From NCBI GenBank assembly GCA_030612585.1, contig JAUWNP010000072.1, positions 1 through 19,146 of the forward strand: a DNA stretch of 19,146 bases, given 5' to 3'. The position numbers and the translations under genes were made by a program. Positions 7,877 through 14,690 of this stretch are shown in pieces. Positions within the stretch are counted from its first letter, which is position 1, and each line of letters opens with the position of its first letter. A model generated the notes under the pieces. That model did no database searches. It had not been told where the DNA came from and saw nothing but the letters and a program-made list of their open reading frames with translations. The DNA comes from Anaerolineae bacterium (lineage in GTDB: Bacteria > Chloroflexota > Anaerolineae > B4-G1).

Positions 7877-8530
7877 ATGTTCGTCAAAGATTACATGACT
7901 CGACACCCCGTGATGGTCGAGCCGACGATGTCCATCGTTGAGGCTCAGGGCATTATGGCTGAGGCTAAAGTCCGGCACCTTCCGGTCATCGAATCAGGGA
8001 AGCGGCTGCTGGGCCTGGTCACACGGGAGAGAATGCGCATTCCCTCGACCGAGTTGGCCAGTTTGAACGTGTGGGAGATCACCCGGTTTCTGTCTAACCT
8101 GACCGTCGAGGATGTGATGGTGAAGCGGAAGGACGTGCTCACCATCAATCCGGGTGCAACGCTTGAAGAAGCAGCTCAGATCATGGTCGAAAGCAAGATC
8201 GGCTGCCTGCCGGTGTTGGAAGAAGGCATCGTGATGGGCATCATCACCGAGGTTGATATGATGGCCCAATTGACCGATCTGCTGGGCGGAAATGTGCCCG
8301 GTGTGCGCGCCACGATACGCATGCCCAACAAGAAGGGCGAACTTGCCAGGATCACTAACGCCATCGCCGAACAGGGCTGGGGTATTTATGCCAGCGGCAG
8401 TGTTCCCACGCCCAAAAATCCCGACTACTGGGACTGCGTCATCAAGGTTCGAGATGTGTCTAAAGAAGACCTGATCGCTGTGTTGGAGGGGATCGAAGGA
8501 CAGGAAGTGATCGACGTACGAGAGCGGTAA
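7877..8530 (+). CDS. CBS-CBS-ACT domain protein (AcuB-like)
   Basis: The 217-residue soluble protein has two CBS motifs, about 4-55 (DYMTRHPVMVEPTMSIVEA...RHLPVIES) and 77-135 (VEDVMVKRKDVLTINPGATL...GCLPVLEEG). An ACT-like domain follows at about 141-216, starting GVRATIRMPNKKGELARIT. CBS pairs bind adenine nucleotides and ACT domains bind amino acids, so a sensor of energy state plus an amino acid is plausible; the family relative AcuB is named from acetoin utilisation genes but its exact role is unclear. It lies 29 bases after the ATPase stop with AAGGAGGAG at 7860-7868, so it is co-transcribed with the importer. It may regulate the importer or the enzymes downstream (inference). Confidence 0.88.
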   Translation: MFVKDYMTRHPVMVEPTMSIVEAQGIMAEAKVRHLPVIESGKRLLGLVTRERMRIPSTELASLNVWEITRFLSNLTVEDVMVKRKDVLTINPGATLEEAAQIMVESKIGCLPVLEEGIVMGIITEVDMMAQLTDLLGGNVPGVRATIRMPNKKGELARITNAIAEQGWGIYASGSVPTPKNPDYWDCVIKVRDVSKEDLIAVLEGIEGQEVIDVRER

Positions 8531-8608
8531 AAGCGATACGCATCTTACGAAGCCCTGCGTCGGTCACCATCTAGGCAAGTTGGAGGACAGTTGACATCGC
8601 GAGACGTC

Positions 8609-8646
8609 CAAAGGGACAAGGGGACTGATGTCTTCGTGTCCCTTTG
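8609..8646 (+). terminator. Strong stem-loop between transporter operon and catabolic genes, possible terminator
   Basis: CAAAGGGACA at 8609-8618 and TGTCCCTTTG at 8637-8646 form a perfect 10-bp stem with an 18-nt loop. The following bases TTCTCG are only modestly U-rich, so termination may be partial. It lies in the 180-bp gap after the CBS-ACT gene, the largest gap between 829 and 16118, and is the natural boundary of the importer operon. Confidence 0.5.
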
Positions 8647-8710
8647 TTCTCGTGTAGGGGTCGGCTATCGCAGTCGGTGCTGTCGCCGCTTCGAGACAAG
8701 GATGTACTGA

Positions 8711-10159
8711 GTGACACAAATTGCACACGTCCTGGCCGTACCGGCCGTGGGCGCTTACTACTGCGAGGATCTGGCCGCTCTTCAAGCCAACCCCACTCCT
8801 GTTACAGAACGATACATCGCTGCCCCGGTGACGCCCGGCTTCCGCCGTGTCCGCGAGGTAGCCGAGGCCGTCTCAGTGGGCCTGGTGCTGGACGTCCCTT
8901 CGGCTGGCTCAGGGCACCACGACAGGGTGGTCTGGGGCGACTGCGTGGCCGTGGCCTACAGCGGCAAGGCTGGCCGTGATCCCGTTTTCCGCGCCGAGGA
9001 GGGCCTGGCGACGATCCGGCGCACCGTGGCCCCAGCGCTTCAAGGCCGGGAGATCACAACCTTCCGCGAACTGGCCGCTGAGATGGACGCTCTGATCGAA
9101 ACGGTGGAGGTGGTCAGGCCGCTGCCCCAGCCTGAGCCTGTCCCGGGAAGCGAGGGGTTGTCCCGCCGCGAGTTCCTGGCGACCCCGGCTCGTTTGTGGC
9201 GGACGGCCCAAGGGGGAGGGCAGGAGAAAAGGCCCCTTCCCACGGAGCGAGTCACTGTGGAACGCCCGCTGCACACCGCAGTCCGCTACGGGGTCAGCCA
9301 GGCGCTGCTGAGGGCGGTAGCCCTGACGCGCGGCCTGACGATGGCCGAGGTCATCGCCGAGGAGTGGAGCCTGCCACTGACCGACGCGCCGGTGCCCATC
9401 CACGCCCAATGTGGGGCCAACCGGCGCACCGGGGCCGACAAGATGATCGCCCGCCGAGTGGCCTCGCTACCCCATGCCCTGGTGGACGACATCCCGGAGC
9501 AACTCGGCGAGGATGGCGTCAAACTGACGCGATACGTTCGTTGGCTTAAAGAGCGTATTCAGAAACTCGGCGGCCCTGATTATCGCCCGATTATTCACCT
9601 GGACGTGCACGGCGCGCTGGGCCAGATCTCTGAGAACGACCTGGGCCGCGTGCTGGGACATCTTTATTCCCTGCGAACAGCGGCGGGACCCTATCCGCTG
9701 CGGGTGGAAAGCCCGGTGATCATGAAGAGCCGGGAGGCCCAGATCGAGGCGCTGAAGACGCTGTGCGAATACGTCCGCCTGCGCAAGATGGACGTTCAGA
9801 TCGTGGCCGACGAGTGGGCCAACACGCTGGACGACATTCGGGCCTTCGTCGAGGCGCAAGCCGCCGACGTGATTCAAATCAAAATGCCCGATCTGGGCAG
9901 CGTGCACAACTCTGTCGAGGCGGTATTGGCTTGCAAAGCCGGCGGCCCTTCGACTACGCTCAGGACAGGCGTGGGCGCTTTCCTGGGTGGCAGTTGCGCC
10001 GAGACGGACCTTTCGGCAAAGGTGGCCGTTCACGTCGCCCTGGCCACACGGCCAGATATGGTGATGGCCAAGCCTGGCATGGGGGTGGACGAGGGTATCA
10101 TGCTGATGCACAACGAGATGGCCCGCACCCTGGCCTGGATTCGGGCACGTGCTACGTGA
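8711..10159 (+). CDS. Methylaspartate ammonia-lyase homologue (enolase superfamily), with two insertions
   Basis: The 482-residue protein matches 3-methylaspartate ammonia-lyase (about 413 residues), which converts threo-3-methylaspartate to mesaconate and ammonia. Counting from the GTG at 8711, the key residues are present: His255 (LPHAL), Asp298 (HLDVHG), Glu333 (VESP), Asp367 (ADEW), Gln389 and Lys391 (QIKMPDLG), Cys429 (GGSCAETD). They correspond to His194, Asp238, Glu273, Asp307, Gln329, Lys331 and Cys361 of the clostridial enzyme as I recall the numbering. Two insertions stand out: about 50 Pro/Arg-rich residues between roughly 130 and 185, and eight residues (413-420) from a short repeat. 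The start is GTG with a weak AAGGA 9 bases upstream. The substrate may differ from methylaspartate, as no glutamate mutase is nearby. Confidence 0.88.
   Translation: MTQIAHVLAVPAVGAYYCEDLAALQANPTPVTERYIAAPVTPGFRRVREVAEAVSVGLVLDVPSAGSGHHDRVVWGDCVAVAYSGKAGRDPVFRAEEGLATIRRTVAPALQGREITTFRELAAEMDALIETVEVVRPLPQPEPVPGSEGLSRREFLATPARLWRTAQGGGQEKRPLPTERVTVERPLHTAVRYGVSQALLRAVALTRGLTMAEVIAEEWSLPLTDAPVPIHAQCGANRRTGADKMIARRVASLPHALVDDIPEQLGEDGVKLTRYVRWLKERIQKLGGPDYRPIIHLDVHGALGQISENDLGRVLGHLYSLRTAAGPYPLRVESPVIMKSREAQIEALKTLCEYVRLRKMDVQIVADEWANTLDDIRAFVEAQAADVIQIKMPDLGSVHNSVEAVLACKAGGPSTTLRTGVGAFLGGSCAETDLSAKVAVHVALATRPDMVMAKPGMGVDEGIMLMHNEMARTLAWIRARAT
9947..9970. repeat. 24-bp palindromic repeat inserted in frame in the ammonia-lyase gene
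   Basis: The bases begin CCTTCGACTACGCTC and end AGGACAGGC, and code for PSTTLRTG in the gene's frame. The other frames read FDYAQDRR and, on the minus strand, CPERSRR. I recognise these three peptides as frequent translations of a dispersed repeat in Chloroflexota and other metagenomic genomes (recollection). Removing exactly 24 bp restores the family spacing between the catalytic lysine and the cysteine. Confidence 0.75.
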
Positions 10160-10167
10160 GGAGAGTT

Positions 10168-11616
10168 ATGGACACCAACTATCACGCTCATCAGACGCCC
10201 CAGTTCCGCGTGCTGTCTGACGGGCAAATCAATAAAGTCTACCAGGCGACGCTAGAGTGCCTTAACCACACCGGCGTCAACGTGCTCAACGCCGAGGCGC
10301 GGGATTTGTTGGCCGCGGCCGGCGCCTGGGTGGACGGCGTGCAGGTGCACGTCCCGCCGCACATCATCCAGGATGCCGTCGCCGCCAATCCGCGCTCCTT
10401 CACCCTGTGGGGGCGCGATAACCGACACCGGATACAGGTAGTGCCCGATCGAGTCTATTTCGGCCCCGGCCCCACCTGCACCTATTTCATTGACCCGGAG
10501 ACCGGCGAACGGCGCAAGGTCCGCCGCGGCGACCCCGGCCTGACGGCCCGGGTGTGCGATGCGCTGGACGACATTGATTACGTGATGGGGTTGGGGTTGA
10601 TTGACGACGTGCATCACAGGCTGGCCCCGGTCTACGAATTCGCCGAGATGATCACCAACACCGGCAAGCCGGTGCTGCCCTGGGCATACTGTGTCGAGAA
10701 CGTCTCGGACATCTATCAGATCGCGCTGGCCGTCGCGGGAAACGAGGACGCTTTGCGAGAGCGCCCATTCTTTGCCCTGTTTTCCACGTTTCAGGCCCCT
10801 CTCCAACATACCGACGAAGACCTGGCCAACGTGCTCTGGGCCGCCGACCACGACGTTCCCATCGTCTACCTGGGCGGCGGCAGCGCCGGAGCCACCGCGC
10901 CGGTGACCGGGGCAGGCACGCTGGTCATCTCCCTGGCCGGGGCGTTGAGCGGCCTGGCGATCATTCAACTCAAGAAGCGAGGCGCGGCGGTGTGCATCGG
11001 CGGCGTGCCCCAGCCGATGGACCTGCGCACGGGGCGGCCGGCCTACGGCGGGCCGGAGATGAGCCTCTACAGCGCGGCCATGTCCGACATCTCCCGCTAC
11101 CTGGGCCTGCCCTTCATGGGCACCGCCGGGGCTTCCGAGGCCAAACTGCTTGACCTGCAGGCGGCCATCGAGAGCGCGGTGCAGGTGGTGCTCTCCGGCC
11201 TGAGCGGCGCGACGCTGGTCCACGATGTGGGTTTTCTGGATTGCGCCGACATCGGTTCACTGGAGATGCTGGTGATGAACGACGAGATCATCGCCATGGC
11301 CCGGCGGGTGATGCGCGGCATCGAGGTCAGCGACGATACGCTGATGCTGGACCTGATAGACCAGATCGGGCCGGGCGGCGAGTTTATGTCGGCCAAAGAG
11401 ACGGCCCGGCGGTGCCGGGACGAGACCTGGGTGCCGACGCTGATGGATCGCGAGCCGTGGGAGATGTGGGAAGCGGCCGGCTCTCAGACGATGAACGACC
11501 GGGTCAAGGCGCGGCTGCGGAAAATTCTGACCACCCACGAGCCGCCGCCCTTGCCCGACGGCGCGGCCGAGAAGATCAAGGCGATCCTGAAAAGGGCCGA
11601 AGCGCGAGAAGCGTGA
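10168..11616 (+). CDS. MttB-family (trimethylamine/betaine-type) corrinoid methyltransferase, non-pyrrolysine, copy 1
   Basis: The 482-residue TIM-barrel protein belongs to the MttB family, which moves a methyl group from a methylated amine to a corrinoid protein. Recognisable parts are the N-terminal helix pair ending in LNHTGVNVLN, the segment VYFGPGPTCTYFIDPETGERR (about 92-112), the barrel block GGGSAGATAPVTGAG at 236-250, and the C-terminal block IGPGGEFMSAKETA...WVPTLMDRE. The frame is open throughout, with no in-frame UAG, so no pyrrolysine is used. It should belong with the MtgB-like enzymes that act on glycine betaine and other quaternary amines; the exact substrate is not readable. 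AGGAGAG at 10159-10165 overlaps the stop of the preceding gene, implying coupling. A paralogue lies at 14691. Confidence 0.88.
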   Translation: MDTNYHAHQTPQFRVLSDGQINKVYQATLECLNHTGVNVLNAEARDLLAAAGAWVDGVQVHVPPHIIQDAVAANPRSFTLWGRDNRHRIQVVPDRVYFGPGPTCTYFIDPETGERRKVRRGDPGLTARVCDALDDIDYVMGLGLIDDVHHRLAPVYEFAEMITNTGKPVLPWAYCVENVSDIYQIALAVAGNEDALRERPFFALFSTFQAPLQHTDEDLANVLWAADHDVPIVYLGGGSAGATAPVTGAGTLVISLAGALSGLAIIQLKKRGAAVCIGGVPQPMDLRTGRPAYGGPEMSLYSAAMSDISRYLGLPFMGTAGASEAKLLDLQAAIESAVQVVLSGLSGATLVHDVGFLDCADIGSLEMLVMNDEIIAMARRVMRGIEVSDDTLMLDLIDQIGPGGEFMSAKETARRCRDETWVPTLMDREPWEMWEAAGSQTMNDRVKARLRKILTTHEPPPLPDGAAEKIKAILKRAEAREA

Positions 11617-11628
11617 TACGTGATTTGT

Positions 11629-11703
11629 ATGGTCGGCAAGTTACTGATTGTGAATCTGACGACGGATGCTCGTCTGAAATTAGCGCACGGAGGAAGAGTA
11701 TGA
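11629..11703 (+). pseudogene. Remnant of an aldehyde:ferredoxin oxidoreductase N-terminus, 24 codons, overlapping the next start codon
   Basis: ATG 11629 opens a 24-codon frame starting MVGKLLIVNLTTDARLK and stopping at TGA 11701-11703, which overlaps the dehydrogenase ATG (ATGA). GKLLIVNLTTD matches the N-terminal strand of the oxidoreductase at 12779 (GKLLTINLTTE). Over the 11 aligned codons 26 of 33 bases agree, including GGCAAGTT and TGACGACGGA. Similarity stops within the 17-bp sequence at 11668-11684. It is either debris of a duplicated oxidoreductase gene or a recruited leader peptide. No ribosome-binding site is seen for it. Confidence 0.5.
11668..11684. repeat. 17-bp repeat, copy 1
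   Basis: GCTCGTCTGAAATTAGC is identical at 16377-16393. This copy sits where similarity to the oxidoreductase start ends. Flanking bases on both sides differ between the copies, so the shared unit is exactly 17 bp. Confidence 0.7.
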
Positions 11704-12728
11704 AAGCCGTTCGTCTGGTTGAGCCAGGGCAGCCTCTGGAAATGCAAGAGGTGCCCATACCCTCCGTGGGCGCGAAAGATGTGCTGGTTAGAGTCAAAGC
11801 AGCGGGCATTTGCCGCTCGGACGTGCACTACCGGGCCGGCGTCTCGCCGGTCCACCCCCTGCCCCTAACGCTGGGGCACGAGGTGGCTGGCATGATCGAA
11901 AAAGTCGGCGTCGAGGTCAGGAACGTCGAGGTGGGCGATCGGGTGTGCCTGCACTACCTGGTCACCTGCGGCGATTGCAGATACTGTGCTATGGGCTGCG
12001 AGCAGTTTTGCACTTCAGGCTCAATGATCGGCAAGTATCAGGACGGAGGCTATGCGGAATACATCGTCGTGCCCTCGCGCAACGCCATCCCCTTGCCTGG
12101 AGAGATCCCCTTCGAGCAGGGCGCTGTTATGATGTGCTCGTCGGCGACGTCGCTGCACGCGCTGCACAAGGCTGCGCTAAAGCCGGGTGAGAGTGTGGCG
12201 GTCTTTGGCATCGGCGGGCTGGGCATCTCGGCGGTGCAATTGGCGCGAGCCCTTGGCGCACTGGACGTATACGCCGTAGACATCAGCGCCGATAAACTGA
12301 GGTTGGCAGAAATCTACGGCGCCATCTCGGTGAACGCCAGGGCGGCCGACCCGGTGGCGGAGATCAGGCGGCTGACCGGCGGCCGGGGCGTGGACGTGGC
12401 GCTGGAACTGATCGGCTTGTCGCAAACGGTAAAGCAGGCGGTGCAATCGCTGGGGGTGTTCGGACGAGCGGGATTGGTTGGCATCGCCGACCAGCCCTTT
12501 GAACTCAATGCCTATCACGACGCCATCCTGAAAGAAACCCAAATCATCGGCTGCTCTGACCATCTCTTGCAAGAACTGCCCTTGCTCGTCGAACTGGCCC
12601 GCCGGGGTGCGCTGGACCTGTCGAAAGTGGTCACTCGCACCGTGCCTCTGGACGCCGAAGCCGTCAACGCGTCGCTGGACCAACTGGAAGCGTTCGGGCC
12701 TGAGGTCCGCACTGTGATCACGCCGTGA
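11700..12728 (+). CDS. Zinc-dependent medium-chain alcohol dehydrogenase
   Basis: The 342-residue protein is a medium-chain dehydrogenase that interconverts an alcohol or polyol and an aldehyde or ketone with NAD(P). Catalytic zinc ligands are Cys38 (GICRSD), His60-Glu61 (GHE) and probably Cys146 (MMCSSATSLHAL). The structural zinc cysteines are 90, 93, 96 and 104; an extra cysteine (100) lies within that lobe. The nucleotide-binding glycines are GIGGLG at 170-175. YAVDISADK after the second strand has an Asp at the usual NAD-selecting position. ATG 11700 has GGAGGAAG at 11689-11696. The stop overlaps a possible GTG of the next gene. It could supply the aldehyde used by the oxidoreductase downstream. 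The substrate is unknown; similarity to threonine/sorbitol-type dehydrogenases is general. Confidence 0.92.
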   Translation: MKAVRLVEPGQPLEMQEVPIPSVGAKDVLVRVKAAGICRSDVHYRAGVSPVHPLPLTLGHEVAGMIEKVGVEVRNVEVGDRVCLHYLVTCGDCRYCAMGCEQFCTSGSMIGKYQDGGYAEYIVVPSRNAIPLPGEIPFEQGAVMMCSSATSLHALHKAALKPGESVAVFGIGGLGISAVQLARALGALDVYAVDISADKLRLAEIYGAISVNARAADPVAEIRRLTGGRGVDVALELIGLSQTVKQAVQSLGVFGRAGLVGIADQPFELNAYHDAILKETQIIGCSDHLLQELPLLVELARRGALDLSKVVTRTVPLDAEAVNASLDQLEAFGPEVRTVITP

Positions 12729-12778
12729 ATAGAAGCGTCATCTACCACCCTACCGGCCCACGCAAGGGTTCCCCCTGG

Positions 12779-14650
12779 ATGGATACGGGCAAGTTGCTGA
12801 CCATCAATTTGACGACGGAGGAAATCGAGTGGGCCAATTTTCCGGAGGCTCTGGCTCGGCGATTCCTAGGCGGTCGAGGGATCAATGTCTGGCTGCTGGC
12901 CGAGCACATCGGCCCGGGGACCGATCCGCTGGGATCTGAGAACATCCTGATGCTCAGTTGCGGGCTGCTCACGGGTACCAGGGTCCCTTCTTCGTCACGT
13001 CTGCATGTGGGCGCGCGCTCGCCGCTGACCGGTCTTCTGGGAAGTTCCAACGTCGGTGGCTACTTCGGGGCCGAGCTGCGGGCCGCCGGCGTCCAAACGC
13101 TGATTGTGCGGGGCCGCGCCCGACGTCCGGTGACACTGTGGATTGACGGCGACCAGGTGAGGATTCGAGACGCATCGCACCTGTGGGGACGTGACTCGCG
13201 TGCCGCTGCGGAGACGCTCCAGGCCGAATTGGGAAAAAAGACCAGGCTTATGGTCATCGGCGCTGGCGGAGAAAATCTGGTCCGCTATGCTTGCATTATG
13301 ACTGGCACGCGCCATGCCGCCGGGCGGACGGGGATGGGCGCGGTGATGGGCGCCAAGAATCTCAAAGCCATCGCCGTGCGCAAGCAGACTTTGGAAGTCT
13401 CGACCGACTCCCAAAGTCTCAAGGACGATGCCCGCCAGTCAGTGCGTGAGTACCTACAGGGGATCCGCAGCGCTCCTCGCTACGAAACCTACGCCCGTTT
13501 CAGCAACAGCGCCTACGTCAAGTGGGCCGATGACGTCGGTATCTTGGCCACCCGAAACTATCAGCACGTGCACTTTGAGGGCGTGGAGCACATTGACGGG
13601 GAACGGCTCATAGACTACGTGACCCGTCCTCGGTCCTGTCACCGCTGCCCGGTGCACTGCAGGGCCGAGATTGAGATCCGCGAGGGGCATTACAAGGGGA
13701 CACGCGGCGAACGGCCCGATATTGAGCCCATCGTCAACCTGGGCCCCAAGTGCGGTTTGGACGATCCCGAGGCTTTGCTCTACCTTTACAACCTGGCCGG
13801 GGATCTGGGCCTTGACGTCATCTCCACCGGTGGCGTCCTGGCCTTCGCGATGGAACTGTACGAGCGTGGTATCCTCTCGCCCGAGGACAGCGACGGAATC
13901 GAATTGACCTGGGGCAACGCCGAGGCGATGGAGACGATGATGAAGCGCATCGCCCGGCGGGAGGGCTTTGGCGCTGTGTTGGCCGAAGGGGTGCGACGGG
14001 CAGCACAGATCATCGGCCGGGGAGCGGAGGCCTACGCTTTCCACAGCAAGGGTCTTGAACTGACGGCCTACGATCCCCGTGGTGGAATGGGCACGGCCCT
14101 GGGCTACGCCGTCTCCACACGGGGCGGCGATTTCACCAGCGTCTACGCCGTGCCGGAATTCCGCTGGGAGCCTGAGCAAGGGCGGGAGTGGTTCGGCACG
14201 GAAAAGGCCGTGGATTGCCTGTCCATCGAAGGAAAGGGCCGGTTGGTCAAGCGGACGATGATTGTCTCAGCCGTCCTCGACGCGCTGGGCATCTGCAAGG
14301 TGCCGGTGCTATCGGTGGTGGGCGACTACAGCCTGGAGAGCGAGGCGGCGCTGGCCGCCGCGTTGACAGGCTGGGACTTGAACGCTGGCGAACTGGCACT
14401 CATCGGCGAGCGCATCATCAACATGGAAAGGCTATTCAACCTGCGCCACGGGGCTGGCCGGGAGGACGACGACCTGCCGGCCCGTTTTACCAAGGAGTAC
14501 GTCAGCGACCCCGGACCCACTCAGGGGATGACGGTGCCGATCGAGCAGATGGTCGAGGATTTTTACGATGCTATGGGGTGGGATGAGAAGGGGCATCCCA
14601 CGCCGGAGAAACTCGAAGAACTTGGAATTGGGAAACTGGTAGATTGGTAA
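12779..14650 (+). CDS. Tungsten-containing aldehyde:ferredoxin oxidoreductase family protein
   Basis: The 623-residue enzyme belongs to the AOR family, which oxidises aldehydes to acids and reduces ferredoxin using a bis-pyranopterin tungsten site and one [4Fe-4S] cluster. Cluster ligands are Cys287, Cys290, Cys294 (CHRCPVHC) and Cys506 (LGICK). The pterin-binding block reads GRTGMGAVMGAKNLKAIAV (about 182-200), and the N-terminal GGRGINVWLL is typical. Start: ATG 12779 places the initiator two residues before TGKLL, as in the family. A GTG at 12725 overlapping the previous stop would add 18 unconserved residues (MNRSVIYHPTGPRKGSPW) and is the alternative. The last residues (ELGIGKLVDW) are encoded inside a tandem repeat that also supplies the stop, so the C-terminus is probably altered. 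Confidence 0.93.
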   Translation: MDTGKLLTINLTTEEIEWANFPEALARRFLGGRGINVWLLAEHIGPGTDPLGSENILMLSCGLLTGTRVPSSSRLHVGARSPLTGLLGSSNVGGYFGAELRAAGVQTLIVRGRARRPVTLWIDGDQVRIRDASHLWGRDSRAAAETLQAELGKKTRLMVIGAGGENLVRYACIMTGTRHAAGRTGMGAVMGAKNLKAIAVRKQTLEVSTDSQSLKDDARQSVREYLQGIRSAPRYETYARFSNSAYVKWADDVGILATRNYQHVHFEGVEHIDGERLIDYVTRPRSCHRCPVHCRAEIEIREGHYKGTRGERPDIEPIVNLGPKCGLDDPEALLYLYNLAGDLGLDVISTGGVLAFAMELYERGILSPEDSDGIELTWGNAEAMETMMKRIARREGFGAVLAEGVRRAAQIIGRGAEAYAFHSKGLELTAYDPRGGMGTALGYAVSTRGGDFTSVYAVPEFRWEPEQGREWFGTEKAVDCLSIEGKGRLVKRTMIVSAVLDALGICKVPVLSVVGDYSLESEAALAAALTGWDLNAGELALIGERIINMERLFNLRHGAGREDDDLPARFTKEYVSDPGPTQGMTVPIEQMVEDFYDAMGWDEKGHPTPEKLEELGIGKLVDW

Positions 14651-14671
14651 ATTGGGAAACTGGTAGATTGG
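14626..14671. repeat. 24-bp tandem repeat at the end of the oxidoreductase gene
   Basis: A 22-bp unit at 14626-14647 is repeated exactly at 14650-14671, with TA between (24-bp period). Within it TGG recurs every 8 bases. The gene's stop codon TAA (14648-14650) spans the junction of the two units. Minus-strand translation gives repeated NLPVSQFT, a pattern I recognise from intergenic repeats of Chloroflexota (recollection). Confidence 0.85.
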
Positions 14672-14690
14672 GAAAGAGGACTATACCGTG

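Noticed and set aside
9160..9200. SRREFLATPARLW in the ammonia-lyase homologue as a Tat signal
   Set aside because: It is about 150 residues into a cytoplasmic enzyme and is not followed by a hydrophobic export segment.
9763..10167. Upstream extension of the first MttB-family gene
   Set aside because: The extension lies inside the ammonia-lyase gene in another frame. ATG 10168 follows a ribosome-binding site and gives the family length.
12725..12778. GTG start for the aldehyde oxidoreductase overlapping the dehydrogenase stop
   Set aside because: It adds 18 residues not typical of the family and has no ribosome-binding site. The ATG at 12779 fits the family start, though the GTG cannot be fully excluded.
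14626..14671. CRISPR-like array
   Set aside because: Only two directly adjoining copies, no spacers and an 8-bp internal period, so it is a simple tandem repeat.
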